A stretch of 21,960 bases of DNA from Saccoglossus kowalevskii (Eukaryota; Hemichordata; Enteropneusta; Harrimaniidae): positions 132,226-154,185 of the forward strand of contig NW_003149274.1 of NCBI RefSeq assembly GCF_000003605.2. The letters are read 5' to 3'. The notes below the pieces were generated by a model. The model saw nothing but the letters and a program-made list of their open reading frames with translations. It did no database searches and had not been told where the DNA came from. Position numbers and translations under genes: made by a program. Below, piece after piece: positions 1 through 9,830 of the stretch (the first letter of the stretch is position 1; each line of letters begins with the position of its first letter).

Positions 1-1879
1 GTTATTTATTTGATTGTGTTTAATAATGTTTCATACAAAAATAATCGATACACAATCATTCTAAATGATTAACTACTACACATCCAAATGTGTCATTGCT
101 GTAATCGATAGAAGCGCTTCGTCGCTAGAGGGCGCGTGTTTTGTACATTTCGTTTCCGTTTAGTATGCGCGCATACCGGATGTGGGGTGCAATGTAAATT
201 TGCACGCACGATATTGTGCTTATGGATGTACCAATCGCTGTGATAATGTAAGATTCCCTTTTACCGAATATCAGTTGGTAAACTTGTATTTGATCTCGTG
301 ACAATGGCAGGCGTACGCGTCTTGCTTGCACCCCAATCTTGCAACATCCGGGAGAGTGGTCGATATAATCGCGTTACCGTGTGGCTGAACATCAAGCTCG
401 GGCGGGCGTTGTTCCAAATTGATATTACGTTTTGTTGAGACACGCGTTTGAACATGACATTGTGGTATCAATCACCTTCTTCGACTATATGGGGGAGTGC
501 AAGACGTAGTATTTTGTTTATCCTAAAAATCTTTCTAAGTTACTATAAAATAATTTATTTTAGCTAAAATTTATTTTCACTGATTTTTGATGAGTTGAAT
601 GTAAATTATAGAAAAAAAGGTATATTCCCTGGATTTTATTTCACTGAATCATTCCTTCAGCGAAAATCATATCGAAAATCAATTCCAAGCAAAAATAAAG
701 TATTCTACAGTACATGTCGATCGGAAAGAATAGTTTGGTGAGCGTATTTTATATCATATTCTGACTGCGTGTGTCCATTGATCACGTGTATATTTCAATA
801 AATGTCACGTCATAGCTGAACATAAATCTTCGTGATGTATGAAATGTACATTCTATTACAACCTAACGTATTATAGTGAATAATTTTCATCCTAATGTAT
901 AGTGATACGAAAGATGCGAGGGGCATGATGGCCACATGGTCAAAGTAAAGTGAAGAGCTGTGTGAATGATTATGATCTTCGTATTACCACCGTTGAACTG
1001 TCTACCAACATGTTGAGGATCATTCTTATAAAACTAACTGCCAATTAAAGTGACACCATCGTCACGCGAAGCGCATTCAAATGAATATTGCATTGCATCA
1101 TGGGATTCATGTCTCGTTTACTCACACATACCGAACTGTATAACTGGAACTTTTTGTTCATCTCGGTTACCTTGGAAACAAGTAGTATCTACTTAAGGAG
1201 CTACTGAGCATAAACACTTCAAGAAACATCTGTCGCACCGATTATCGCACATCGGAACACACTGAGTGAACTGAGTGATTGTATTAAACTACTGCTGATT
1301 TACTGTGAAGTAAACTTGTTAAAAGACGGATATAGATATCGTATTATCGCTTCCTTGCATCGGTTGATACACATGTCATATAAACTGTTAATGAATTATT
1401 AAATTCTTTGTTTTGACACATACGATATTTGCACCACCATGAATTGTTCAACGGGCGTTCTAGAAATAAGATGGATATATACCGTACCTGGTTATGCCAT
1501 GGTTTATGAGTCAAAGTACCGACAAATCCAAATATGTGACACATTGGCTAAAAATTAATCTGCACGTATTCACATTAACATTTGATTTGCCGGAAACTCA
1601 CCGATTTGTGACAGCCGTGTTACAACTAATTTAAAGAGCGGTGGTTGTCTGCAGCGCGTGTTCAAATTTCATGTAAACAAACACGCGTTGTGTTCGTCGT
1701 TATGAGTCCCACATCGACCAGAACGCGGCGTGACGACCGCCTTTCAAATTGTGGTCACGAGGTCACGGTGTTTGTATTGTAATTATGACGGGACCACACG
1801 CACGCTGAAATAACTGAATACCAACTGACGTTAGATCAAAGAAAAGACATTTATCAACGTTCTTACAATACCATAATCA
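1..1879. other. Left-hand flank, no gene recognised
   Basis: I see no exon with recognisable protein similarity here on either strand, and no A-, B- or C-type lysozyme exon. The first 540 bases and 1600-1800 are richer in GC and CpG than the surroundings. A CTCF-like AGAGGGCGC word sits at 127-135 and two GGTCA half sites lie close together near 1753-1767. Short open frames in this stretch have no supporting splice sites. It is most simply the region 3' of the minus-strand lysozyme gene, or an intron if that gene runs further left. Confidence 0.4.
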
Positions 1880-1885
1880 TTTATT
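1880..1885 (-). promoter_or_regulatory. Candidate poly(A) signal of the pesticin-like gene
   Basis: The minus strand reads AATAAA here, about 210 nt after the stop codon of the proposed terminal exon (stop at 2093-2095). The position fits a 3' UTR of ordinary length. The hexamer is common by chance in AT-rich DNA, so it supports the gene end only together with the exon model. Confidence 0.3.
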
Positions 1886-2092
1886 ATATAAAAATAGAAA
1901 CTATAAGGTATCATCACCATAGCAACACTAAATGAGCATTTTTGAATATATATTGTTAAAACATTAATAATTACACAACAAAGTAAGTTATTTTCATTTA
2001 TGAGCTCGCAATTATTATATTATTTTGCACCAGACACATATTGACTAAGATTATTGCCTCAAAATGGCGATATAATTTGTATCCGTATATCT

Positions 2093-2196
2093 TTAGAGTA
2101 ATCTAATTATTAAAACTGTAACAAATATTAATATGATGAGGGTATGGCTGGTTTCTGCCTGACATCTTCCCACTGAGACCGCTTTCCGAGTTGGTT
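2093..2196 (-). CDS. Candidate terminal exon with hydrophobic C-terminal anchor
   Basis: Seen: on the minus strand a strong acceptor (pyrimidine-rich tract ending TTTCAG) opens a frame in phase 1, which is the phase in which exon C4 ends. The exon adds about 33 residues: a short polar stretch (PTRKAVSVGRCQAETSH), then a run of aliphatic residues (TLIILIFVTVLII), then RLL and a TAA stop. An AATAAA follows about 210 nt later. A hydrophobic tail ending almost at the stop resembles a GPI-anchor signal or a tail anchor, and would fix the upstream lysozyme-like repeats to the cell surface. Inferred: AT-rich sequence often yields Ile/Leu-rich frames by chance, and I know of no homologue. The acceptor quality, phase match and poly(A) signal together make it worth listing. 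Alternatives are another terminal exon further left, or read-through of C4 to its own stop. Confidence 0.4.
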
Positions 2197-3158
2197 CTGA
2201 AACATAGGAAACAACATTCTTGTGTTTATAGTCTGACGTATTTATATCGCAACAAACAACACTCAGTCGTATATGAAATGTAATCTAAGATATCCAGAAG
2301 GCTTACACAAGCGGGCGACTCCTCATCCGTAGAGACCAATTACGTTCTGTTAACTGGTCGAATACCCATCGGAAATGACGACGACAAACTATACTAGGAA
2401 TCCAGTTGCCAGTGATGTGATCTCAAACAGTCACGTCACAGAAACTGCAGGTCAATTGAGTACGATACTTACTATATATTAAAGCTGTATTATCTATCAA
2501 CATTATTTTCGCTCTTGGACATATGTGTTAAATTATGTTATATTAAATTTCATCGCATCCGTTTCCACTGCGTCCTAGCAAAACATATGGAACATGTCAT
2601 ACCTCCTAAGCTATTCGAATGTGTTGAGCGTATTCTAAATCAGCATTCGACACAGCGTTGCATGTCGGGTTTATAGGTATTATAAATTATAAAAATTAAA
2701 TTGGTAAAGTTCGCATAACAATTCGTGACTCATTTTACTACATATTACTAAATTTAGAGAGAAACGGACAGGACAACTTGAGAAGTGGTGTTTATCAAAC
2801 AAATTCCCTGACTTGTTTCTTAACAAATTTATGCCACAAAAAAAAAACGGATAATACAGCTTTAAACAAACTGTATTGTATTGTATATAAAGCCATATTT
2901 CTTTGCAGGGCTAAATAATGTCAGTCATATGACATAGTAAAATATCCCCTATAACTCAAAAGTTATATATATTTTATCGACGGTGTCAAAGGGATAAATC
3001 GTGCCACGTGATTGTCCAGTCAGTATTTTGTTGACACATTAACGACGCGCTTTCATTACGTAAATGGGTGGCACGTTTACGTCATCGCAATGCCACTCTC
3101 GTGTTTCGTCGTCAGAGTGAGTAACTTAAATTAAAACGTGTATTGATGCACTTAATAC
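2197..3158 (-). other. Proposed last intron (C4 to terminal exon)
   Basis: This 962-base stretch starts at the C4 donor (CAG|GTATTA) and ends at the TTTCAG acceptor. Its length is similar to that of the other introns of the gene. I see no further lysozyme-like segment, tRNA or mobile element in it. Confidence 0.35.
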
Positions 3159-3401
3159 CTGGACACAGCGTGGTGTCTCCTGAATCATCCTCTAGATAAT
3201 CCGCTTCTTTGTTTCTTCTTGTTGGATATCTATCCCGGAAGTCCTTCAGTTCTGCAAGTGCACCATCCCAGTCTTGCGTAGTGACAAATCCCCAGTATTT
3301 GGGGTATCGAAACACAGGCGGGCCGCCATATTGGTAATATACTGAAGCAATTACGGTTTTTTGGGCTACGGTCAACTCACTGAATTCCTTGCGACTGCCA
3401 C
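3159..3401 (-). CDS. Pesticin-like lysozyme unit 4, exon C (C-terminal lobe)
   Basis: This exon carries the C-terminal helical lobe of a pesticin-like (T4-lysozyme-fold) domain. Seen: acceptor TATCAAG|GT entered in phase 1, a 243-nt exon, and donor CCAG|GTATTA leaving in phase 1. In order it shows a helix containing LTVAQKTVIASV, the family signature YYQYGGPP, a Tyr/Trp-rich segment (YPKYWGFVT), a DW..AL.EL helix, then the RYPTRRNKEADYLE motif and a closing Cys. These match exons C1-C3 position by position. If the donor is not used, the frame runs 15 codons past CPG to a stop at 3112-3114, which would give a soluble end. Family known: peptidoglycan muramidases. This unit's catalytic positions lie in exon A4 and are altered. 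Confidence 0.9.
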
Positions 3402-4322
3402 CTTGATAAAAACGATGTAGAAAAAGGTGTATATTAATGCACGATTAAGGTGTGATGCAGGTTTATGGGCATTCGCAACCCCAAAAAGCGTGTCCGTTTT
3501 TGTTTTATGTTTTTAGATTTAGACAGCCTTGCCTAGACATTATTAACATTTCGAAGGCGGTTACGGATGTTCAAACTGGACGTTTGTCTCTTGTGAAAAT
3601 GTACACTATATTGATGCCTTATATATTAAGACATCTGGTACTATAACAATGTATTAAACAGGGCGTTAACCAAATAATTACACCTACTCAAGTTTTTAAC
3701 AACTTCGTGAGCACAAGCCGAAAACAAGAAACATTATATAAAAATAACTGTACGCCATTTTCTTGCTAATAAAAAAGGACAGAAACTGTTGCAGCTACTC
3801 AAGTTTGAAATTCCATCGCTAACTAAAGAATAAAAAACTGAGATAAATCCTACATAAAACATAAACGATCACATATACCTTTTTAATGTTTTAATGTGTA
3901 CTGCTTATGGTAGAGCGCAGCGATGTTAACAGTGCATAGCCAACACGGCCTACAAATAGCGTGCCAAGCATTGTGTTTAATTATTCAACAGCATATTCAC
4001 ATGGACTACTGTGACCTTTATGTCTCAACTAAGTAACTAAGTGCATTGTTATACTTTTTAATGTATTTAAAGTGGCCATTGGGTAGACACATTTTTTCCA
4101 ACTACAATTTTGTTAAACATTGTATAATAACGCGAAAATATCTTAATTTGTTACAATAAATGTATGTACTACAAACGGAATTTTTATATAATAAAAAATG
4201 TAAGTATGATATATTATGACATTTAAATTTATTTTTTTGTAATAGTTTGAAGAGCTAAGCATATATACATCAAGAATGTATTTATTGAATTCTCTCGTAA
4301 AAATACGAATGTCACGTCTTAC
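3402..4322 (-). other. Intron between B4 and C4
   Basis: A 921-base intron between the B4 donor (CTGG|GTAAGA) and the C4 acceptor. It is AT-rich and I see no additional exon, RNA gene or mobile element in it. Confidence 0.7.
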
Positions 4323-4461
4323 CCAGCTGTTCAATTCGTGAGTTATACTCTCGTACCATCTCATCGATGCGCCTGTCCATAATTCTGTCACTCAGTTCAA
4401 TTGCATCACTTTCCGTCAAATCCAAGGGTTGGTCGAGTGATTTATTGTATGCAAGGACACC
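4323..4461 (-). CDS. Pesticin-like lysozyme unit 4, exon B (central linker helix)
   Basis: This exon carries the segment joining the two lobes of the unit 4 domain. Seen: acceptor CATCTAG|GG in phase 0, 139 nt, donor CTGG|GTAAGA in phase 1, exactly the size and phases of B1-B3. The encoded stretch has the shared pattern: P-L-D-L-T, an acidic patch, a helix with SDRIM, then an RIDEMV..YNSRIEQLG helix. It is the most diverged of the four B exons, with HI replaced by RI and LYD by EYN. A second, broken copy of its 5' boundary lies just upstream at 4527-4585. Downstream partner is C4 and upstream partner A4, 2.4 kb away across an intron carrying a LINE relic. Confidence 0.88.
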
Positions 4462-4585
4462 CTAGATGGGTTCATAAAAAAGACTGTGTCAATGTAGTTG
4501 TAGAGCATGTACATAAAATAACAGCCGAATGATTTACTCTAAGCGATAACACCCTAGGTAAGTTATTATAAACACAGTGTCATTG
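4435..4585. repeat. Local tandem duplication over the B4 acceptor
   Basis: Two imperfect copies about 92 bp apart, 4435-4494 and 4527-4585, share the order GATTTA, then ACACCCTAG, then a GTGTCA(A/T)TG tail. The first copy contains the start of exon B4 and its acceptor. In the second, the matching minus-strand frame after CTAG hits a TAG stop at the fifth codon. It looks like a duplicated and decayed exon edge. Confidence 0.5.
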
Positions 4586-5200
4586 ACAAAAACGCGGCAC
4601 AGTTGTCGCCCAGTGGGCGTCCGGATTTCCTGTAAGCAAGCGCTGTATTTGATACTTAAAGCATTGGACCTATATCGAAGACGACGCGGCGCTTTAATAC
4701 AACGACATCCGTAATATATTACGAGTTTACTGACAGCATAATGAGTTCATAAACAGCGCATGGAGCTATTACATGCTAAACATTTCCTAATCATCACGAG
4801 AATGTAACACCGAATTTATGTATCTTAAAGTGACTTAGTTTGTCGAACATGACCACTAATTGATTTCCCACAGTGCACTCCGATATCACTAAATTGCAAA
4901 CATTTGTTGAGCCAGATTAGATTTTTTTTTTCACAAGTAATCCTTTATATTTTCATGACGTGAGAAGCAGTGAACTTAATGGGTTAATTATCGGTATTTC
5001 ACATAAACCAACGATGGTGTCAAACCAACAAAAATATAATACATTCTTTTCATGATTGATACTATTTTATTTACCAAACAAAAAAATCCCCGTATTTCCG
5101 ACTATTATAGAAATATCACAGTAATCGGATAACAATAATGCTTAAATCGGAAGAAGAAAGGTATACTTCGGCTATCCGGACAAAATCAATCAACTAATTC
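4586..5200. other. Intron sequence between B4 and the LINE relic
   Basis: AT-rich intron DNA with no recognisable exon. The LINE similarity begins somewhere after about 5.2 kb, and its 5' edge is not sharply visible. Confidence 0.5.
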
Positions 5201-5229
5201 AAGGAAAAAATAGAAAATATAACTCTTAC

Positions 5230-6780
5230 ACGGCACTGTCGGTCTTGTTACAGATGACACACAACAAAGCCGAGGAATTATTTTAATACCATGGGACAGA
5301 ATCTTGCTAGCAAATTTCCCAATACAATTATATCCTTTAAAAGAGTAATATTTTTCAATTGAAAAATATATTTGACTTTTGATTTTTTTCTATGGAACGA
5401 AGACTAAATTATCTCATTTAATTGATGATAATACTACAAACGGTTTAGATGGTATAAGTTCCCGCCTATTAAAGATGGGAGCAAGTCAAATAGAGTCTCC
5501 GCCGCATATCAAATTGATGTTTTACTAAAAATGGGGGGTTGGGCTCAGAATGGAAAAGGGCCAAAATAATCCCAGTGTATTTATCAGATCCCACTGCAAC
5601 AGTCACTAACAGTTATAGAGCCATAACAATATTCCTAGTATTATTTTATAGGGCTGTTCAACTTCACCATTTCTAGAAGAAAACAAACTAATTACAAGTT
5701 GTTGATCAAGTTTCAGAAAACACCATTCCACAGTGACATCTCTGATAAATGGCCACGTGACATCAATCTAGGGAAAGTCTAGGTGTTTCATTCATAGACC
5801 TCCGTAAGCATTCAACACTTTTTAGTTGGCCCACTAATATTTTTACTTTATCTAAATGGAATTCCAGATAGTATAGTGTATACTATCATTAATATGTATG
5901 CAGAAGATATAGCACTTGACATTGCCCAGCAACACCATCTGAGCTCGAAGTCAAGGTTACGAGTGAACTTTCATTATCATCATCATCATATTTATATCAT
6001 TGCTAAGTGCTAAGTGATACTAAATCGCAGCTTATAACTATTGGTTTTAAACAAATTAAAGGTAGAAATGATTGAATCTCACATACGAAGAACATACCGA
6101 AATTTATGTGTAATGGAAGTTGGTGTTATGCGACGAATCTTGTACTGTGTATCTAGGAATTGTTTAATGGCAATGTTTAATAGTTTGATTCTGCAATTGT
6201 TTGACTACTCAAACATTATGTCATCATTGTCAATGCAGATAAAAACATCCTCAGGCTGATAAATTACAAAATCCCTCAAAACAGCTGCGAGACTAATACT
6301 GGCAGCTGATAAAATGACACACAGAGAGGACATGCTCAAAAAACTAGTCTGACTGTCTCTTCGTAATTGTAGGGAATTACATAAAGCTGTACTGATGCAT
6401 AAAATAACAAGGAGATAGCTCCGATTGTTTAAAAACATCTTTTATCACAATATATCAAAACCACAATCACTCAACCAGGTTTCTTCTTACTTTTCAATCG
6501 CAAAATAAATTTCAAATAGTTGTACGCTATCCCTCTGAAATGCTATGCTAGTTCAATTAATATAAGAGTAAGTCACTGCAATATTTTAATTTTTTTTTCT
6601 AAAAAAAAGAAAACAATTTTATTATTTCTTTTAAAAACGTACCCTGTATCAATATATTATGTTAATGTTATTAAGATTTGTTATTGTTGTTATGTATATA
6701 TTTTGATGTGTTGCCTCCGTGGAAATAAGTATTTATTACATGTGAAGCTTGTGTGAATAAATATTTGCTGGTCGCGAAAT
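5230..6780 (+). mobile_element. Decayed CR1/L2-like LINE (reverse transcriptase and 3' end)
   Basis: Plus-strand translation in shifting frames gives pieces in the order expected for a non-LTR retrotransposon: FNTMGQNLASKFPN near 5284-5325, a GLDGISSRLLKMGA segment near 5440, FLEENKLI near 5670, then GPLIFLLYLNGIPDSI and MYAEDIALDI around 5830-5930 (the YADD catalytic box changed to YAED), and a C-terminal segment AARLILAADKMTHREDMLKKL near 6285-6345 given here only by its first residues AARLILAADKM. The 3' end is AT-rich and ends near an AATAAATA at about 6757. Stops and frameshifts are frequent and part of the reverse transcriptase between AFNTF and GPLIF is missing. It lies antisense in the A4-B4 intron and is certainly inactive. 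Assignment to CR1/L2 rather than another clade is from motif order only. Confidence 0.75.
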
Positions 6781-6849
6781 TTTTTTAGTTATTCAAAATA
6801 ACATCATGGACCCCCCCCCCCACGTATAGCAATATAATGTAAAACTGAC

Positions 6850-7070
6850 CCGTAGACCGAGGTATGGCAATAACTGCATTGTTATCTCCTCGGATATGCC
6901 ACTTTCTCGAAAATAGTCGGAGTCTTTATTTCCTAAATCAATTGCTGCACCAATCATCACTCCTTTGTCAGTGAGTGGGCTGCCTTCGTTATCGACGGGA
7001 ACGTTGCCATTTGTATTAAAGTCATCCAACCCTCTGATGAATGCCTTGTCCACATCGCAATCCCATACTC
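6850..7070 (-). CDS. Pesticin-like lysozyme unit 4, exon A (N-terminal catalytic region)
   Basis: This exon carries the N-terminal part of the fourth domain, where the family has its active site. Seen: acceptor CTTCACAG|GA in phase 1, 221 nt, donor CTACGG|GTCAGT in phase 0 (a weaker donor than the GTAAG type in other units). It encodes VWDC, then FIRGLDDF at the catalytic Glu position (Glu replaced by Asp and the next Gly also by Asp), GNVP, KGVMIGAAIDLG and ISEEI..QLLPYLGLR. The Thr position is Met and the Asp of DLG is kept. It is six bases shorter than A2 and A3 because its N-terminal lead is shorter. Muramidase activity is doubtful. Cys in WDC is the N-terminal member of the conserved pair. 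Confidence 0.9.
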
Positions 7071-7216
7071 CTGTGAAGTAACAATACATGGTACATGCGA
7101 GAATAAGACGTGTCCATCAAACGCCTGAGAAGTCACATTTCAACAATCTTTATTATTTTAACAAGCTTTAAAAATCCGAATGATTTCAAAAGAAATAATA
7201 ATATGAAATAACTTAC

Positions 7217-7252
7217 CAATTTCGTCGTTATCGTCATCTTCGTCGTCGTCAT
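7217..7252 (-). CDS. Candidate 36-nt acidic microexon between units 3 and 4
   Basis: In the 356-base intron between C3 and A4 the minus strand shows a pyrimidine-rich tract ending GGAAG, then 36 nt rich in GAC/GAT/GAA, then a strong donor ATTG|GTAAGT. Read in phase 1 on both sides it would insert a 12-residue acidic linker (DDDDEDDDNDEI followed by Gly) without disturbing the frame, so it could be a cassette exon. Exon A1 starts with a similar acidic lead (EEDSD). The acceptor GGAAG is not strong and the run could be a simple GAC repeat, so this is a proposal only. Confidence 0.3.
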
Positions 7253-7426
7253 CTTCCAAGAACAAAATAACGTTTACGAAAACAATTAACAGGGACATTA
7301 GGTTCAACGCAAACGAGAATTCAGATAAATCATAGCGAATCGTCGAACACCTTGTAAACATATTTTTCGAGTATCATAGAATACGACAAAACATATATAC
7401 TTTTTAATTACAACGTGTAATAATAC

Positions 7427-7672
7427 CTTGGCACAGCGAAACTTCCATTGTGTCACCTTCCAGCAAATCGGCCTCATTGTTCCGTCTAGTGGCGTAAGCG
7501 TCACCGAAGTCTCGCAACTCCCCAATTGCTTCATCCCACTGTTGGCTTGTTACGAAACCCCAGAATCTGGGGAATCTTGTTGTAGGTGGACCACCGTACT
7601 GATAAAACACATCAGCGACAACTGTCTTTTGAGCCACGGTTAGGTTCGCGAATACTTTGAGCTCTGCATCAC
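7427..7672 (-). CDS. Pesticin-like lysozyme unit 3, exon C (C-terminal lobe)
   Basis: C-terminal helical lobe of the third domain. Seen: acceptor TCTTACAG|GT in phase 1, 246 nt, donor CCAAG|GTATTA in phase 1. In order: FANLTVAQKTVVADV, the signature FYQYGGPP, FPRFWGFVTSQQW, EAIGELRDFGDAY, then TRRNNEADLLE and a closing VSLCQG. It is the longest of the four C exons and otherwise aligns without gaps to C2 and C4. The Cys near its end pairs in my model with the Cys in the WDC of exon A3. The following exon is A4 or the small acidic exon. Family known from bacteria: peptidoglycan-cleaving domain of pesticin-type bacteriocins and phage-like lysozymes. Confidence 0.92.
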
Positions 7673-7764
7673 CTGTAAGATAGATATCATATTGTACCGT
7701 TCCACATCGAAATACATAGACAATTGTTTAATAGCACGAATGTATTGTACATGTGTGTAATTAC

Positions 7765-7903
7765 CGAGTTCCGCTACTCTGGCATCATACAACCCAGCAA
7801 CCTCTTCAATATGTTGATTCATTACCAAATCACTGATCATCTTCGAATCCTCCTCTGATAATATTAACGGGATCTCTTCCAATTTTTGCACGGCTTCATC
7901 TCG
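7765..7903 (-). CDS. Pesticin-like lysozyme unit 3, exon B (central linker helix)
   Basis: Central segment of the third domain. Seen: acceptor GGTTTCAG|CG in phase 0, 139 nt, donor ACTCG|GTAATT in phase 1. It encodes RDEAVQKLEEIPLILSEED, then ISDLVMNQHIEEV and GLYDARVAELG. The pattern P-L-x-L-S-E-E-D, HIEEV and LYD is shared with B2 and partly with B1. In the bacterial family this part forms helices connecting the catalytic cleft with the C-terminal lobe. It has no cysteine, as in all B exons. The 92-base intron to C3 is the shortest of the gene. Confidence 0.92.
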
Positions 7904-8936
7904 CTGAAACCATTTATGTTACATATATCGCTTAGAAACTACGTTACATTGTCATATCATAAAAGCATAGTCAATATGACATATGCAAAGAAATTATCAA
8001 GAAATATTAGGAACTATAATTATATGTTGGGTAGCTTTAAATACGACTGAAACGTGGCATAAAATTCTCCCAACCTTGAGGTCTACGCGCATAGTAATTA
8101 GTTTCACTCATATCTAGTGGTGGGTTTCACGGAATGTCTGGTGGCTACGGTTTGAATTAACTCTAAAAACATGTAACCAATGCATCCCGACACCGTGAAT
8201 ATAGTGCTGGCTTCAAAAATTAATATATTTCGTAATAGTGATAGGGTAAACTAGCGGTAGTCCGATGTTCCTGAACGGCGATTTTGTTATGCAAATGACC
8301 AGAACGCTCTACGATGCATTGATTAACGCATATTACAATCACTGTTTAAGCCTTTAAGCTCCGAAATGATACATGGGATAAAGAGCATATCAAATTTGTT
8401 TCTTTACAATATTAGATCTATTAAATTTCTGTAAAAATTTTAATTTGTTTCCCACAAGAGGCACAACGGAAATGAAACTTACTACACTCGTTTATGAAAT
8501 TTAATATTGTAGTGTCATTCATAAAATACCCTCTATATGTTGCATATGTCACCCTTATGAAAATCAATGGGAAATAAAAATGTCTGTTCCTGTAAACCTC
8601 ATTTGAACCAGTTGTTGTCAAAATAAGTTGTGTATAATTTAACAAACTGTATGCTATACTGTATTGTTATAGGGACGGAAAATAAGTACAAGTTGCACGA
8701 CCTGACATATACTGTGATCCTATGCTGGTAGTCTCAGAAATTACTATCTACACCTAAAAAATTTGACAATATGAATGCATGTTCATTTTGAATTAACAGT
8801 GAATCTTTGACATGCGCATTAACATTAACATTTTATGATTCAACAATAGAGAAAATATTTTAAAACTAAATTTCGCGAGTTTAGATATACAACCCTTGAT
8901 GCAACACTGACAACAAATATAAGAAAATGGCGTTAC
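7904..8936 (-). other. Intron between A3 and B3
   Basis: A 1033-base AT-rich intron. A short frame near 8421-8500 has two Cys pairs (CSKFHFRCASCGK) but lacks matching splice sites and I do not count it as an exon. No mobile element is recognised. Confidence 0.6.
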
Positions 8937-9163
8937 CTTAAGTCCAAAATATGGTCTAAACAGGGTAATGAGTTCTTCTGATACCCCAAGGTTACGGAAA
9001 TATTCTTCATCAAGGCCACCAAGATTGATCCCATAACCAAATTGCACACCAGACTGGCCCATGACTGTACCATCGCTAAGCATTGGAACGTAACCGTCTT
9101 TGACGAACCCCTCTCTTTTTTGGATGAAATCTTTGTAAATTAGACAATCCCACACCGATGGTT
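8937..9163 (-). CDS. Pesticin-like lysozyme unit 3, exon A (N-terminal catalytic region)
   Basis: N-terminal part of the third domain and the only copy that keeps the catalytic glutamate. Seen: acceptor TTCATTTAG|AA in phase 1, 227 nt, donor CTTAAG|GTAACG in phase 0. I chose this acceptor over one 24 nt upstream (TTTACAG) because it gives the same length as A2. It encodes EPSVWDC, DFIQKREGF (Glu kept), GYVPMLSDG, SGVQFGYGINLG, EYFRNLGVSEELI and PYFGLK. The distance from Glu to the Thr position is 23 residues and from there to the Asp position 6, as in pesticin (Glu178, Thr201, Asp207, recalled). The Thr position is Gln and the Asp position is Asn, so cleavage is uncertain despite the Glu. Confidence 0.93.
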
Positions 9164-9225
9164 CTAAATGAATGACACTAACAATTTCTGTAAACAAGTC
9201 TACCTATTTATGATACTATGAGGTT

Positions 9226-9337
9226 ATCATAAGGACACCGAAAAGTATGCACGAAAACAATAGAGCGGGAGTATCGACCGACGCACATGATGTGACCGTG
9301 TTCAGTCTGAGTGCATACTTTTCGGTATCCTCATAAT
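9226..9337. mobile_element. MITE-like foldback element
   Basis: A 112-bp segment bounded by inverted repeats of 27 bp, 9226-9252 and 9311-9337, whose core GGA(C/T)ACCGAAAAGTATGCAC differs at only one position. It sits in the intron between C2 and A3. Terminal inverted repeats around a short non-coding centre suggest a miniature inverted-repeat element. No clear target site duplication is visible. Confidence 0.5.
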
Positions 9338-9628
9338 ACCCTTATTATTTTAAATTCCTCTCAAGGATACATCATGGGAATTACGAAATACAAAACAGGT
9401 TGAGCGAACTTCTTTGTATGGAGTCCGGTCAAACTCTGGGGCTGTCATGTTTGTTTTTAATCGTTCCATATTTGGAATTCGGTAGGATGAAAATACGCAG
9501 TGCAATACCGCAATATTACGGCACGCTGTAACTTATGGCGTTACGGTGACAGGTGTATACTAATGATATATATTTCTAGTACCGCCAAACTATTACTGAA
9601 TATAGGGAGTTATGCGTTATATATAATG

Positions 9629-9770
<142 letters not shown>

Positions 9771-9830
9771 CAACGTTCATGTAGTATGCATTATCGGGAA
9801 TGAGAAATGCTGGAACGAAAAACAACTTAC

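Noticed and set aside
200-300. Plus-strand peptide YCAYGCTNRCDNVRFPF reminiscent of the start of a THAP zinc finger
   Set aside because: It has no in-frame ATG, a stop soon after, and no following THAP residues in the right order; too weak to annotate.
5348-5369. Perfect 22-bp AT-rich palindrome around CAATTG
   Set aside because: It lies in the decayed LINE, is made mostly of A and T runs and could easily be chance.
8421-8645. Cys-containing minus-strand frame in the A3-B3 intron, possible zinc-ribbon exon
   Set aside because: Only one CxxC pair with context, no acceptor/donor pair in compatible phase, and the other units have no exon at this position.
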